Shown here: piece by piece, positions 1 through 7,314 of the stretch | Position numbering within the stretch: the stretch's first letter is position 1 | How the letters are laid out: each line of letters starts with the position of its first letter | DNA from: Rhodothermaceae bacterium | Lineage (GTDB): Bacteria > Bacteroidota > Rhodothermia > Rhodothermales > Rubricoccaceae | DNA length: 17,651 bases | Direction of reading: 5' to 3' | Assembly: GCA_013003465.1 (NCBI GenBank) | Contig: JABDIZ010000120.1 | Coordinates: forward strand, 1 to 17,651 | Program-made: the position numbers and the translations under genes | The notes under the pieces: model-generated | Seen by the model: only the letters and a program-made list of their open reading frames with translations | Told to the model about the DNA's origin: nothing | Databases searched by the model: none

Positions 1-1
1 C

Positions 2-487
2 CTATGCATTCATCCGCCAGATGGCATAATTGAGCACCGCCGCGAAACTGACCCACGCGAGGTAGGGCACCAGCAGCGCTCCGGCTAGTGGCCGGAGGCG
101 CCAGAACACGACGAGGGTGGCGAGTAGCGTGGCGGCAAGGAGAACGATGTCGAGAAACGCCCAGCCGCGAAGCCCGGCGCCGAAAAAGAGCGGCGTCCAG
201 AGGGCATTCAGCACGAGCTGGGCGAGGAATAGCCCCAACGCCACCGATGCGCCGCCGAAGCCCGCCTCTTTCCAGACGAGCCAGGCCGCGATACCCATGA
301 GGGCGTAGAGCGCGGTCCATACAGGACCGAATAGCCAACTCGGCGGGGCCCACGAGGGCTGTTGCAGGGTCTGGTACTCCGCAGCCGTGGCGACGGCGAA
401 CGAGCCCGGAGCGGCCGCGAGAAACGAGAGGAGGATCCATCCGGCGAGGCCGACCCAGACGGCGGTGCCGGTCGGTTGTGCCGACAT
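2..487 (-). CDS. tspO: TspO/MBR family membrane protein
   Basis: A complete 161-residue protein with about five hydrophobic membrane segments, the usual size and layout of the TspO/MBR (translocator protein / tryptophan-rich sensory protein) family. The family signature is visible as QPSWAPPSWLFGPVWTALY near residues 43-61, followed by LNALWTPLFF in the middle and a YLAWVSFAAVLNYAIW stretch near the C-terminus. Family members bind porphyrins and related tetrapyrroles in the membrane and are linked to stress or light/oxygen responses; the role here is inferred. ATG start at 485-487, TAG stop at 2-4. It lies 57 nt downstream of the TfoX-like gene on the same strand and may be the last gene of that operon or have its own promoter. 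No Shine-Dalgarno lies at the usual distance. Confidence 0.93.
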   Translation of the reverse strand: MSAQPTGTAVWVGLAGWILLSFLAAAPGSFAVATAAEYQTLQQPSWAPPSWLFGPVWTALYALMGIAAWLVWKEAGFGGASVALGLFLAQLVLNALWTPLFFGAGLRGWAFLDIVLLAATLLATLVVFWRLRPLAGALLVPYLAWVSFAAVLNYAIWRMNA

Positions 488-544
488 AGCAGAGGCGTGT
501 TGTGTGCGAGTAACATACCTCCTACGCCCACTCCCCTACGCCGT

Positions 545-820
545 TCAGGCCAAACCGATGTCCAGCTCACCCTGCGAGGCGGCCTGCAACCGAGCCTTCT
601 CCTCACGCGAAAAGCTGTTCCAGTGCCGCTCCGTGAGCGCGCCTTCGAGCGCGTAGAGAAACAGCAGATTAACCGCCTTGGGAAAACGGTGCTTCAGAAC
701 CTTATAAGCCAGCACAGACCCCGCCTCGCGCAGCGCCTCGGGCGTGTCGATCCCCACCGCCCCCAGCATTTCGATGCTCCTCGGACCGAGGTTTTTGAGA
801 TCGGCGAGGGCGTCGCTCAT
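545..820 (-). CDS. TfoX C-terminal domain protein (stand-alone)
   Basis: A 91-residue protein consisting almost only of the TfoX C-terminal domain. It has the family pattern LKNLGPRSIEMLGAVGI at residues 8-24, then a T-P-E-A-L-R-E-G-S segment, then LFLYALEGALTERHW at about residues 53-67 and a final SxEEKARLQ helix. In Haemophilus and Vibrio TfoX/Sxy, a competence activator, this domain follows an N-terminal domain that is absent here. The fold resembles helix-hairpin-helix modules; whether this protein binds DNA is unknown. Its ATG overlaps the stop of the 286-aa gene by 4 nt (ATGA), so it is probably translated by coupling as the fourth gene of the operon. The domain call is firm; a role in competence is not supported by anything nearby. 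Confidence 0.88.
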   Translation of the reverse strand: MSDALADLKNLGPRSIEMLGAVGIDTPEALREAGSVLAYKVLKHRFPKAVNLLFLYALEGALTERHWNSFSREEKARLQAASQGELDIGLA

Positions 821-1677
821 TCGGCGAAGTGGGCGACGGCCGCGCGGCGTTCCACTGGCAGCAGGACGCCGATTTCGTCCCAGAGTGTGTTCCAGAGTCT
901 ACCGAGCACGGCTGCCTGAGCCGGAGACGATTCGCTGACAAGCTCGCGAACTTGCTCAGCGTAATCAGTCAAGACGGTGCGGATGCGCTCTAGTGTCGCC
1001 GCATCGGCTGCGGTCAGGTGGCGGATGGCTTCGGTGTAATACCCCACCCCTTCACTCAGCAAGAACACTGCTCGCGCTGCATCTGCAAGGGGGACCTTGG
1101 GCACCGGCAAACCTATGCGCACGTACGGCAGTGACCAATTGTCGGCAGCGAAGAGGCCGTCCGGGTTGTCGAGCCAGATCCACGTGTGGAGCATCGCCAG
1201 GCGATAGACTTCGGCAGGCGCGTCGCTCTGCATGGCAGCCGGGTCGGTGGGACCGAAGGCTTCTTCGTTGAGGTCGGCGCTGTGAAAGTGCCAGGCTGCC
1301 CCGGGTATCGGAGGCGGGGGCGCCGCTTCGCCCGGCCGCACCGGCACCGCATACGCGACCCCTGTCAGCACAGGCTCGCCCTCGATCTGCACGTACGTAA
1401 GTACGGCGGGCGCGCTCGGGTCGAACGTCCGACGCACCGCGCGGCCAGGATGGATCCAGTGCTCGCCCATGTTCGGCATGTCGGGCCCCATGAGACGGTA
1501 GCCCGCCGCAATGGCGGCATCGAGATCGCGATAGACTTCAGTCGCCGCCCGTGCCGCGGTCACGAAGGCCTCCACGGACGGATCCTCCAGGTCGGCTGGA
1601 GGTGGAGCGTGATGCGTGTGCTGCGCCTGCACCTCAGCAAACCCGAGCAGACCGAGAAAGACAACGAGGCGAATCAT
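817..1677 (-). CDS. Exported His/Trp-rich protein of unknown function
   Basis: A 286-residue protein I cannot name. Residues 1 to about 18 form a signal peptide (hydrophobic VVFLGLLGF core, VQA cleavage site), after which the mature chain would begin QHTHHAPPP, a histidine cluster. The body carries motifs that look conserved: GYRLMGPDMPNMGEHWIHPG (about residues 60-79), a WHFHSADLNEEAFGP segment in the middle, and LHTWIWLDNPDGLFAADNWS. The spread of His, Trp, Asp and Glu suggests a periplasmic or surface metal- or ligand-binding protein, but this is inference only. The C-terminal third is helical. It overlaps the lipoprotein gene upstream and the TfoX-like gene downstream by 4 nt each. ATG start at 1675-1677. 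Confidence 0.85.
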   Translation of the reverse strand: MIRLVVFLGLLGFAEVQAQHTHHAPPPADLEDPSVEAFVTAARAATEVYRDLDAAIAAGYRLMGPDMPNMGEHWIHPGRAVRRTFDPSAPAVLTYVQIEGEPVLTGVAYAVPVRPGEAAPPPPIPGAAWHFHSADLNEEAFGPTDPAAMQSDAPAEVYRLAMLHTWIWLDNPDGLFAADNWSLPYVRIGLPVPKVPLADAARAVFLLSEGVGYYTEAIRHLTAADAATLERIRTVLTDYAEQVRELVSESSPAQAAVLGRLWNTLWDEIGVLLPVERRAAVAHFAE

Positions 1678-2099
1678 CGGAGGACCGCAATTTCGGTTTG
1701 GCCTGCGTCGCCCAGGAGTTGCGCGAGATAGCCTTCGGGAATGCCTCCAGGAAACCGGCTGAGCAGGCGGAGGCGCTCCCGATCTTGCATCGAAGGCGTC
1801 GTGAACGGCCGTAATCGTACGACGCCTTCGATGGTGGACGGAGCACGAAGCGCGGAGAACGGCACGAGGACGACGCGCCTTTCGGCCAAGAGCACGAGCC
1901 CCTCATCTCGGGCGGCGAGTAGTTCACCTGCCACCGGCTCTGCCGCCTGCACCTCCACGTGCGCCCCATGCGGACTCTGCGCGGGCGTCAGTTCGGAACC
2001 CGTCGAGCCAAAACGAAGACACCCGCAGAGCAAGAGCCCGCAGAGCAAGAGCCCGACGGCTCTGCCAGGCAGAACGCGGCTGAGAGTGAAACGCATCAT
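1674..2099 (-). CDS. Small predicted lipoprotein, unknown function
   Basis: A 141-residue protein starting MMRFTLSRV. It has a lipoprotein-type signal whose hydrophobic core contains the repeat LLLCG-LLLCG followed by the probable lipid-attachment Cys27; the LCGC lipobox has an unusual Cys at -2. The mature part looks beta-rich, with LLAARDEGLVLLAERRVVLV at its centre, then a more polar C-terminal half. I do not recognise the family. Its start overlaps the stop of the 516-aa lipoprotein gene (2096-2099) and its stop overlaps the start of the 286-aa gene (1674-1677), so it is an internal member of the coupled operon. Two ATG codons are adjacent (2097-2099 and 2094-2096); the first is chosen because it forms the ATGA overlap. 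Confidence 0.82.
   Translation of the reverse strand: MMRFTLSRVLPGRAVGLLLCGLLLCGCLRFGSTGSELTPAQSPHGAHVEVQAAEPVAGELLAARDEGLVLLAERRVVLVPFSALRAPSTIEGVVRLRPFTTPSMQDRERLRLLSRFPGGIPEGYLAQLLGDAGQTEIAVLR
2022..2055. repeat. 15-nt tandem duplication inside a signal peptide
   Basis: The 15-base unit cccgcagagcaagag occurs at 2022-2036 and again, without mismatch, at 2037-2051, followed by the first four bases of a third copy. On the minus strand it encodes LLLCG twice in the hydrophobic core of the 141-aa lipoprotein's signal peptide. The unit is a multiple of three, so copy-number change would lengthen or shorten the signal core by five residues without breaking the frame. Confidence 0.95.
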
Positions 2100-3646
2100 C
2101 GGACGGGGAGACGAGTCGCTTCGAACTGAGCTTCATACGCAGGCTTCGCCTGTTGCCACCGCCGGAGCGCCGCCACAAGGGTCGCGTCATCCGCACGGAA
2201 CGGCTCCCCGGCCACGCGCTCCCGGAGCCAATCGCCGCGCATCCATTCGATGTAGTAGCCCTGCGCGGCCAGAAAGAACGAGCGGGCGGGCGCGGACGAG
2301 GGGCGCGGTTCAAAGACAGCGGTGAAGCGTTCGCCGGGATAGGTCATGAGGTACGCACGGTCGGGGCGTCTGAGTCTCGCTGCGGCGTCGGTGTCGCCGA
2401 TGGGCGGCGCTTCTTCCACGCGATCGAGCGGCACGGTCCGTGTCGGGAGCAGGCGCACCTCCGTGAGCGCTACCCGGTCGATACGCCACGCGTCGGCGAC
2501 GAAGCGGAGGCGCACGCGCACCTCTGGGCCCGGTGGCGTGGGGAAGGCAACCGCCACCTCGCTCCACGCAATCGGCCCAACTTCGGTCACGCGTCCGGTT
2601 TCGCGCCATGTCCCGTCCTCCCACACCTCGACGCGCAAGCCCATCCGTTGCACGTAGAAATCCCCCATCTCGATGGCGGCACTGACGTTGGACAGGCCGG
2701 TGTGGATCCAGTCGAGGGCATCGGCGCCCTGCTGCGCCAGCATGAACTCGTAGAAATAGACCGTTGAGAACAGGCTGTTGCGGAGCCGGAGCAGCACGGC
2801 TGACGAGTCCGAGGCGGGTGCTGGAAAGGCCAGTTCGATCCAGTCCGTTGGATCATCCTCTGTTACGCTATCGAGCACCGACTCAGCCGTTTGATAGGCC
2901 ACCGCATCCTCGGTTGCCAGGAGCGCCCGCACATCGCGAGCAGCCCGGTCGGTGGCGTTTCGGGGCGAAATGGCATGGCGTAAGCCATAGGCCTGGCCAA
3001 AGGGTGCGGGGACGGCTATTTCATCCTCCGCGTGCGCCACTTCGATGAGTTCGAGATGGTTGAGGTAGTGGGTTTCCAGCGCTTCATTCCGCACATCGAG
3101 GCGCAAGGCCCCGGACGCGTCAGGATGGGCTCGCAATCGGTCCACATCACGCATCTCCAGTAGCGGCGCAACGCTGTTGGAGAACAACTCGGCCTGGAGC
3201 ACGGGCACCCCGGCACTATCCGCGTAGGTCGTCGGGCACGAGCCGAAGATGGCCTTGAACAGCGCCACCGAGCCGACGGTGAGGAGCGTCGAGACGCCAA
3301 GGGTAGCGGCAAAGCTCTGAGGCTCGCGGATGTCGGTCGTGTACGTCTCCATCGCTGCCACGCTGTCGAGTGCAATCTGGGCGACGCGCCCCGTAAACGT
3401 CGCGTCCACGGCATACCGCTCGCCCTCGCCGAGCACGAAGTCGCCCAGGAAGCGCGCACCCGTCCGGAACACAACGATGGAGCCATCCAACAGATGGGCT
3501 CGCACCGGCGACTCGACCTCCACGGGTGGCACAACGAGGTCCACGGGCTCCACATCGGGCTTTCTAAACTCGAACACGAGGCATCCGCTCCAGCCCACGG
3601 CGAGCACGATCAGCAGCAACCGGAAACGAAAGAGAGGCGCAGACAT
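2096..3646 (-). CDS. Large predicted lipoprotein, unknown function
   Basis: The protein is 516 residues from the ATG at 3644-3646. A TTG five codons upstream also fits the frame, but the ATG gives a textbook lipoprotein signal (MSAPLFRFRLLLIVLAVGWSGC, a SGC lipobox with Cys22). The mature chain has a beta-rich first section (residues about 45-95), then a hydrophobic LGVSTLLTVGSVALFKAIFG segment with SCPTTYADSAG just after it, a YLNHLELIEV segment, and long, probably beta-sandwich regions rich in WIEL/VRVRLRFV strands. The SCP-x-x-Y plus Asn-His-Leu-Glu-Leu arrangement recalls uncharacterised lipoproteins of environmental bacteria, but I cannot name a family. It is the first gene of the ATGA-coupled operon. 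It probably faces the periplasm or the cell surface. Confidence 0.85.
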   Translation of the reverse strand: MSAPLFRFRLLLIVLAVGWSGCLVFEFRKPDVEPVDLVVPPVEVESPVRAHLLDGSIVVFRTGARFLGDFVLGEGERYAVDATFTGRVAQIALDSVAAMETYTTDIREPQSFAATLGVSTLLTVGSVALFKAIFGSCPTTYADSAGVPVLQAELFSNSVAPLLEMRDVDRLRAHPDASGALRLDVRNEALETHYLNHLELIEVAHAEDEIAVPAPFGQAYGLRHAISPRNATDRAARDVRALLATEDAVAYQTAESVLDSVTEDDPTDWIELAFPAPASDSSAVLLRLRNSLFSTVYFYEFMLAQQGADALDWIHTGLSNVSAAIEMGDFYVQRMGLRVEVWEDGTWRETGRVTEVGPIAWSEVAVAFPTPPGPEVRVRLRFVADAWRIDRVALTEVRLLPTRTVPLDRVEEAPPIGDTDAAARLRRPDRAYLMTYPGERFTAVFEPRPSSAPARSFFLAAQGYYIEWMRGDWLRERVAGEPFRADDATLVAALRRWQQAKPAYEAQFEATRLPVR

Positions 3647-3672
3647 CAGAGGAGACAACAAGAGTGGCTTGC

Positions 3673-3698
3673 CGAAGCTACGTCATGCTTGACCTCAA
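3673..3698 (-). promoter_or_regulatory. Candidate promoter of the lipoprotein operon
   Basis: Read on the minus strand, TTGAGG (3693-3698) is followed after 12 nt by TAGCTTCG (3673-3680). This resembles the Bacteroidota promoter pattern (TTTG/TTG near -33 and TAnnTTTG near -7) with one mismatch in the -7 box. It would place the transcript start about 20 nt before the ATG at 3646. The call rests on motif and position only. Confidence 0.35.
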
Positions 3699-3729
3699 CG
3701 CTATGGCCCCTTCGCTCTTAGCACCGTGG

Positions 3730-5235
3730 CTAGGACGCAGTCGGCGCGGGCGTGGGCACTTCGGCTACCCCATCTCCCATCGCGGGAATTTCCGCCGTCT
3801 CCGCAAGGGGCAACTCGAACCAGAAACGCGTCCCACGCCCCTTGGTGCTCTCCACCTGGATCATCTCGCCGTGTGCCTGGAGAATTTGCTTGACGATGGC
3901 CAAGCCGAGGCCCGTGCCGCCCTGTGCGCGGCTGCGAGCTGCGTCCACACGGTAGAAGCGCTCAAAGACACGGTCGAGGTGCTCTTCGGAAATCCCGCGG
4001 CCGGTATCCACGACCTCGACGCGCGCCTTGTCGCGGTGGCGGCGCATGCGGCAGCGCACGCTGCCCTCGTCGGAGTAGGCGATGGCGTTGTCGATCAGGT
4101 TGGTGAGCACCTGCCGGATCCGGTTGCGGTCGGCGAAGACGTCGAGCGCCGGGTTCTCCCAGAGCAGATCCAGGCCCTTGTCTTCGGCCTTGGGCTCCAG
4201 CATCTCCGACACCTCGCTGATCAGGTCTTGCAGGTCGAAGCGTTCGGGCCGGATGAGGTCCTCGCGGTACTCCAGCTTGGCAATCTCGATCAGGTCGCCG
4301 AAGAGGTTGTTGAGGCGCTGCAGGTTGGCGAGGCCTTTCTGCGCATAGCGCTTGCGCTGCTCGGTCGGGAGGCGGTCCGAGCCGAGCGCTTCGAGGTAGC
4401 CGAAGACGGCGAAGATGGGGTTCTTGACCTCGTGGCTGACGTTGCCGATGAACTCGTTCTGGACGCGCTGCATGCGCTGCAGCTCGTGGATGTCGGCACG
4501 GAAGCGCCCGGCCATCTGATTGAGGTTCCGCGCGAGGTCCTGAAACTCGGCCGCGCGAGTTCGTACTCGGATCGAGTGGTCCAGGGCGCCTTCGTTGATC
4601 TGCTGGGCGCTCTGCGAGATCGCCTTGAGCGGTCGGGTCACCTGCCGTGCGGCGATCCAAGCGCCGATGAGGGCGAGCAACAGCGCCAGCGCCATCCCGA
4701 TAGCAAGCGTGGCCTGCACTTTTTGGAGCGCCTGATAGAGCGGCGGCGCGGGCTGGCCCAGCCGCACCATCAGATTAGAGGCCGGGCGAAAGAGGGCTAC
4801 GTAGAGCTTCTGCTCGCCGTCGTCCTCATCCTCGCGCTCAGCGAACGCCACTCCATCTCCGCGCGCGCCCTGCACCTCGGGCAATTGCAAGAAGGCATCG
4901 TTGATAGGGCCTAGGAAGGGGCGCCAGACTCCTTCGGTGGTGTCGAGCCGCGCCACAGCCATGTCGAGCGCCGACACGTCGGCGATGTCGCTGGCGAGGG
5001 CGCGGACGGACAGCCCGTCCGGTTCGGCTTCGAGGAGGAGCGCGATGCGCACGGCCTCGTCGAGGAGCGTCTCGCGTGCGGCCTCCTGCACCTGCCCCCG
5101 CAACACGAAGAACGAATAGAGCCCGATGCCGACCACCGCAAGGCCTACGAACAACGCGAACGTGAGCATCATCCACGTCTGCGTCGAAGCGCGGCGTGGA
5201 TAGAAGAGATCGCGAAAGGTCTTCCAGCGAAGCAT
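3730..5235 (-). CDS. PhoR-like transmembrane sensor histidine kinase
   Basis: The protein is 501 residues from the ATG at 5233-5235; an in-frame TTG at 5286 would add 17 residues that lie inside the intergenic inverted repeat and is less likely. Order of parts: short cytoplasmic N-terminus; TM1 at about 22-45; a roughly 127-residue extracytoplasmic region with no domain I recognise; TM2 at about 175-196; a HAMP linker (VTRPLKAISQSAQQINEG); a HisKA domain with phospho-acceptor His268 in NVSHEVKNP; and a HATPase domain with N box NLIDNAIAYS, G1 DTGRGI, F box ERFYR and G2 GGTGLGLA. All catalytic boxes are intact. It should phosphorylate the regulator encoded just upstream in the same transcription unit. 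The stimulus cannot be read from the sequence. Confidence 0.95.
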   Translation of the reverse strand: MLRWKTFRDLFYPRRASTQTWMMLTFALFVGLAVVGIGLYSFFVLRGQVQEAARETLLDEAVRIALLLEAEPDGLSVRALASDIADVSALDMAVARLDTTEGVWRPFLGPINDAFLQLPEVQGARGDGVAFAEREDEDDGEQKLYVALFRPASNLMVRLGQPAPPLYQALQKVQATLAIGMALALLLALIGAWIAARQVTRPLKAISQSAQQINEGALDHSIRVRTRAAEFQDLARNLNQMAGRFRADIHELQRMQRVQNEFIGNVSHEVKNPIFAVFGYLEALGSDRLPTEQRKRYAQKGLANLQRLNNLFGDLIEIAKLEYREDLIRPERFDLQDLISEVSEMLEPKAEDKGLDLLWENPALDVFADRNRIRQVLTNLIDNAIAYSDEGSVRCRMRRHRDKARVEVVDTGRGISEEHLDRVFERFYRVDAARSRAQGGTGLGLAIVKQILQAHGEMIQVESTKGRGTRFWFELPLAETAEIPAMGDGVAEVPTPAPTAS

Positions 5236-5237
5236 GG

Positions 5238-5322
5238 GTTCAGAAGACAGCAGGCAGAGGGCAGAGGACGGAAGGCCGGCCTGCAAGCCTGCCTTCTGTC
5301 TTCAACCCTCTGCTCTCTGAAC
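5238..5322. repeat. Imperfect inverted repeat filling the regulator-kinase spacer
   Basis: The 85 nt between the regulator's stop and the kinase's start begin GTTCAGA and end TCTGAAC. Inside, a GAAGACAG...CAGGC run on the left faces CCTGCC...CTGTCTTC on the right, with GGCCGGCC just left of the centre. Pairing is imperfect and the arms are purine-rich on the left and pyrimidine-rich on the right. It is not followed by a T-run, so it is not an ordinary intrinsic terminator. It could be an mRNA stem that alters kinase expression relative to the regulator, or a degenerate repeat element. Confidence 0.6.
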
Positions 5323-6030
5323 TCAGACCTCCGTCGGTTCCTCTTCGACGAAGCGGTAGCCGACGCCGCGCACGGTCTGGATGTGCTTGGCGAAGTCGCC
5401 CAGCTTCTCGCGCAGGTTCTTGATGTGCGCGTCTACCGTCCGCTCGGTGACCATCATGGCATCCTTCCAGATCGTCTCCAGCAGTTGCTGGCGCGTGAAC
5501 GCCTTGCGCGGATGGCGGACGAGGTAGCGGAGCAGTTCGAATTCAGTCAGCGTCAGGCCGAGGTCTTCGCCTTCGAGCGTGGCGCGGTACTCGTCCTCGT
5601 AGATCGTCAGGTTGTTGACGGTGAGGATCTTGCTCTCCTCGGTGCCGGTGCGGCGCAGCACGGCGCGGATGTTGGCGAGCACTACCTGCGGACTGACCGG
5701 CTTCTTGAGATAGGTATCGCCCCCCGCCGCGAGGCCTTCGAGTTGGTCGTCCTCCTCCGTTTTGGCCGTGAGGAAGAGGATTGGGATCTTCTCCGTCTCC
5801 ACCCGCCCGCGTAGTCGCTTGGCGATTTCGAAGCCACTCATGCCCGGCAGCATCACATCGAGCACGATGCAGTCGATGTCCGTGTTGGCCTTCGCGAGCG
5901 CCTCGTCGGCGTCGTGCGCCGTAAGCACGTTGTATCCCTCCTCGCGGAGGAAGTGGCTAATGATTTCGACGACGTCTTCTTCGTCGTCAACGACGAGGAT
6001 GGTCAACTCGTTCGGCGTGGACGTGGCCAT
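5323..6030 (-). CDS. OmpR/PhoB-family response regulator
   Basis: The protein is 235 residues from the ATG at 6028-6030 (MATSTPNELT); an in-frame GTG at 6111 would add 27 residues and run into alr, so it is rejected. The receiver domain (about 9-125) shows acidic pocket Asp15/Asp16, phospho-acceptor Asp58 in VLDVMLPG, the LTAK segment and Lys110 in YLKKP. The usual GADDY is replaced by GGDTY. The C-terminal winged-helix domain (about 135-230) shows LTLTEFELLRYLVRHP, then TERTVDAHIKNLREKLG and VRGVGYRF, which is typical of OmpR/PhoB. It is the cognate partner of the kinase that follows 87 nt downstream. It starts 52 nt after alr and may be co-transcribed with it or use the promoter-like motif at 6069-6093. 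Confidence 0.95.
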   Translation of the reverse strand: MATSTPNELTILVVDDEEDVVEIISHFLREEGYNVLTAHDADEALAKANTDIDCIVLDVMLPGMSGFEIAKRLRGRVETEKIPILFLTAKTEEDDQLEGLAAGGDTYLKKPVSPQVVLANIRAVLRRTGTEESKILTVNNLTIYEDEYRATLEGEDLGLTLTEFELLRYLVRHPRKAFTRQQLLETIWKDAMMVTERTVDAHIKNLREKLGDFAKHIQTVRGVGYRFVEEEPTEV

Positions 6031-6068
6031 GGGAGGAAGGGTGAGTGAGCGGGAGGGCGGGCCTGGAT

Positions 6069-6093
6069 CGAAATATAACCGGCTACACCGAAA
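6069..6093 (-). promoter_or_regulatory. Candidate promoter of the two-component system
   Basis: On the minus strand, TATATTTCG (6069-6077) lies about 40 nt before the regulator's ATG, and a TTTCG (6089-6093) lies upstream of it within the end of alr. TATATTTC fits the TAnnTTTG -7 element of Bacteroidota with one mismatch and is a clearly AT-rich island in a GC-rich region. The spacing to the upstream box is slightly short. Confidence 0.35.
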
Positions 6094-7282
6094 CACGATC
6101 CGGTTTCGCACCGGTCGGCGTCGGAATTGCCGAGGCGCTCCCCTCGCCGATGGTTAGGCGGGGGACGCGCGCCGTCAGGCCGCTTGTCAGGGCATAGGTG
6201 ATCGTGCCTGCCTGCCGGGCCACCTCCGCCGCCGATGGGCCGCCAGGACCAAAGAGCACCGCCTCATCTCCAATCTGTACTGAAGCCCCAGGGCCCTCCG
6301 GCGAACCGAGGTCGAGCATCAACATGTCCATGCATACGCGCCCGGCTATCGGCCACAGCCGCCCGCCAATGCCCACGAAACCCGTGTTGGAAAGCGACCG
6401 AGGCAGGCCATCCCCGTACCCGGCCGCGACGGTGGCGATGCACGTCGGCTGATCGGCGGTCCACGTCCGGCCGTAGGACACGGTCTCGCCCGCCGCGACG
6501 GTCTGGAGGTGAACAACCCGCGAGACGAGCCGCATGACCGGCTTCAGGTCGTCTGCCTCGGCTGCAACAGCCGGGTCGTCCACGAGACCGAAGAGCGCCC
6601 CGCCCGCTCGCACGAAGGCCCGCCCCTGCACCGCTCCCGAGACGAGAAATAGGGTACCTGTATTGGTGACATGGGTGCCTGCGCGGCCGATGCCGTCTAG
6701 TTGCTCGACCAAGGCGTCGAAGCGGGCGAGTTGCTCGGTAGTAAAGGCATCGCCCAGCGTGGCAAAATGCGTCCAGAGCCCTTCGACCTCGATGCCCGGT
6801 GTTTCTTGAAGCCGGGCGAGCACGGGAGGCACCTCATCGGGGGGGATGCCGAGGCGGTGCATCCCGGTATCCACTTTCAGGTGCGCCGTCAGCGGCCCGA
6901 CCTTGGTGGCTGCCTCGATCACTGCTTCGGCTACATCCCCGGAGGACACGGTGACGATGAGGTCGTAGCGGGCGTAGGCGGGCAAGTACTCGGGCAGCGG
7001 TGCCCCCAGCACGTGGACGGGCGCTTCGATCCCAGCCTCGCGGAGTTCCACACCTTCCGGCACGTTGGCGACGGCAAACCGGGGCACTCCCTCCTCCACC
7101 AGCACCCGCGTAATCGGGATCACGCCGTGCCCGTAGGCATCGGCCTTGATGGCTGCGATCAGTTCCGCCGCACCGGCCCGTCCCTGCAGGACCCGCACGT
7201 TGTGGCGCAGTGCCTCCAGGTCCACCTCTGCACGAAGCGGGACAAGTCGGTGCAGTGTAGCAGGCAGATCGTGGAGGCTCAT
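6083..7282 (-). CDS. alr: Alanine racemase
   Basis: This is the PLP-dependent enzyme that interconverts L- and D-alanine and supplies D-Ala for peptidoglycan. It has 399 residues from the ATG at 7280-7282. The PLP lysine is Lys46 in IKADAYGHG, the VDTGMHRLG strand of the barrel is present, and the second catalytic base is Tyr289 in AAGYGDGLPR. The C-terminal beta domain carries GRVCMDMLMLDL and the family ending ITYALTSGLTARVPR. About 20 residues follow (GEGSASAIPTPTG...), a little longer than usual. A GTG at 7316-7318 in the same frame would add 12 residues and form a GTGA overlap with the preceding gene, so the start is not settled. It is in one block with ald, which also uses L-alanine. 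Confidence 0.96.
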   Translation of the reverse strand: MSLHDLPATLHRLVPLRAEVDLEALRHNVRVLQGRAGAAELIAAIKADAYGHGVIPITRVLVEEGVPRFAVANVPEGVELREAGIEAPVHVLGAPLPEYLPAYARYDLIVTVSSGDVAEAVIEAATKVGPLTAHLKVDTGMHRLGIPPDEVPPVLARLQETPGIEVEGLWTHFATLGDAFTTEQLARFDALVEQLDGIGRAGTHVTNTGTLFLVSGAVQGRAFVRAGGALFGLVDDPAVAAEADDLKPVMRLVSRVVHLQTVAAGETVSYGRTWTADQPTCIATVAAGYGDGLPRSLSNTGFVGIGGRLWPIAGRVCMDMLMLDLGSPEGPGASVQIGDEAVLFGPGGPSAAEVARQAGTITYALTSGLTARVPRLTIGEGSASAIPTPTGAKPDRVSV

Positions 7283-7314
7283 CGAACGGGACGGACAACG
7301 CCGCCAGCAGGTCC

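Noticed and set aside
208..606. Minus-strand open frame preceded by AGGAGG and an ATG near 515
   Set aside because: The AGGAGG lies only 1 nt from the ATG, too close to act as a Shine-Dalgarno. The translated chain is Arg/Ser/Pro-rich low-complexity and overlaps the real TspO frame throughout.
3664..4914. 416-codon plus-strand open frame opposite the histidine kinase
   Set aside because: It is antisense to an intact histidine kinase with all catalytic boxes. The long frame is a product of the GC-rich codon pattern and has no domain.
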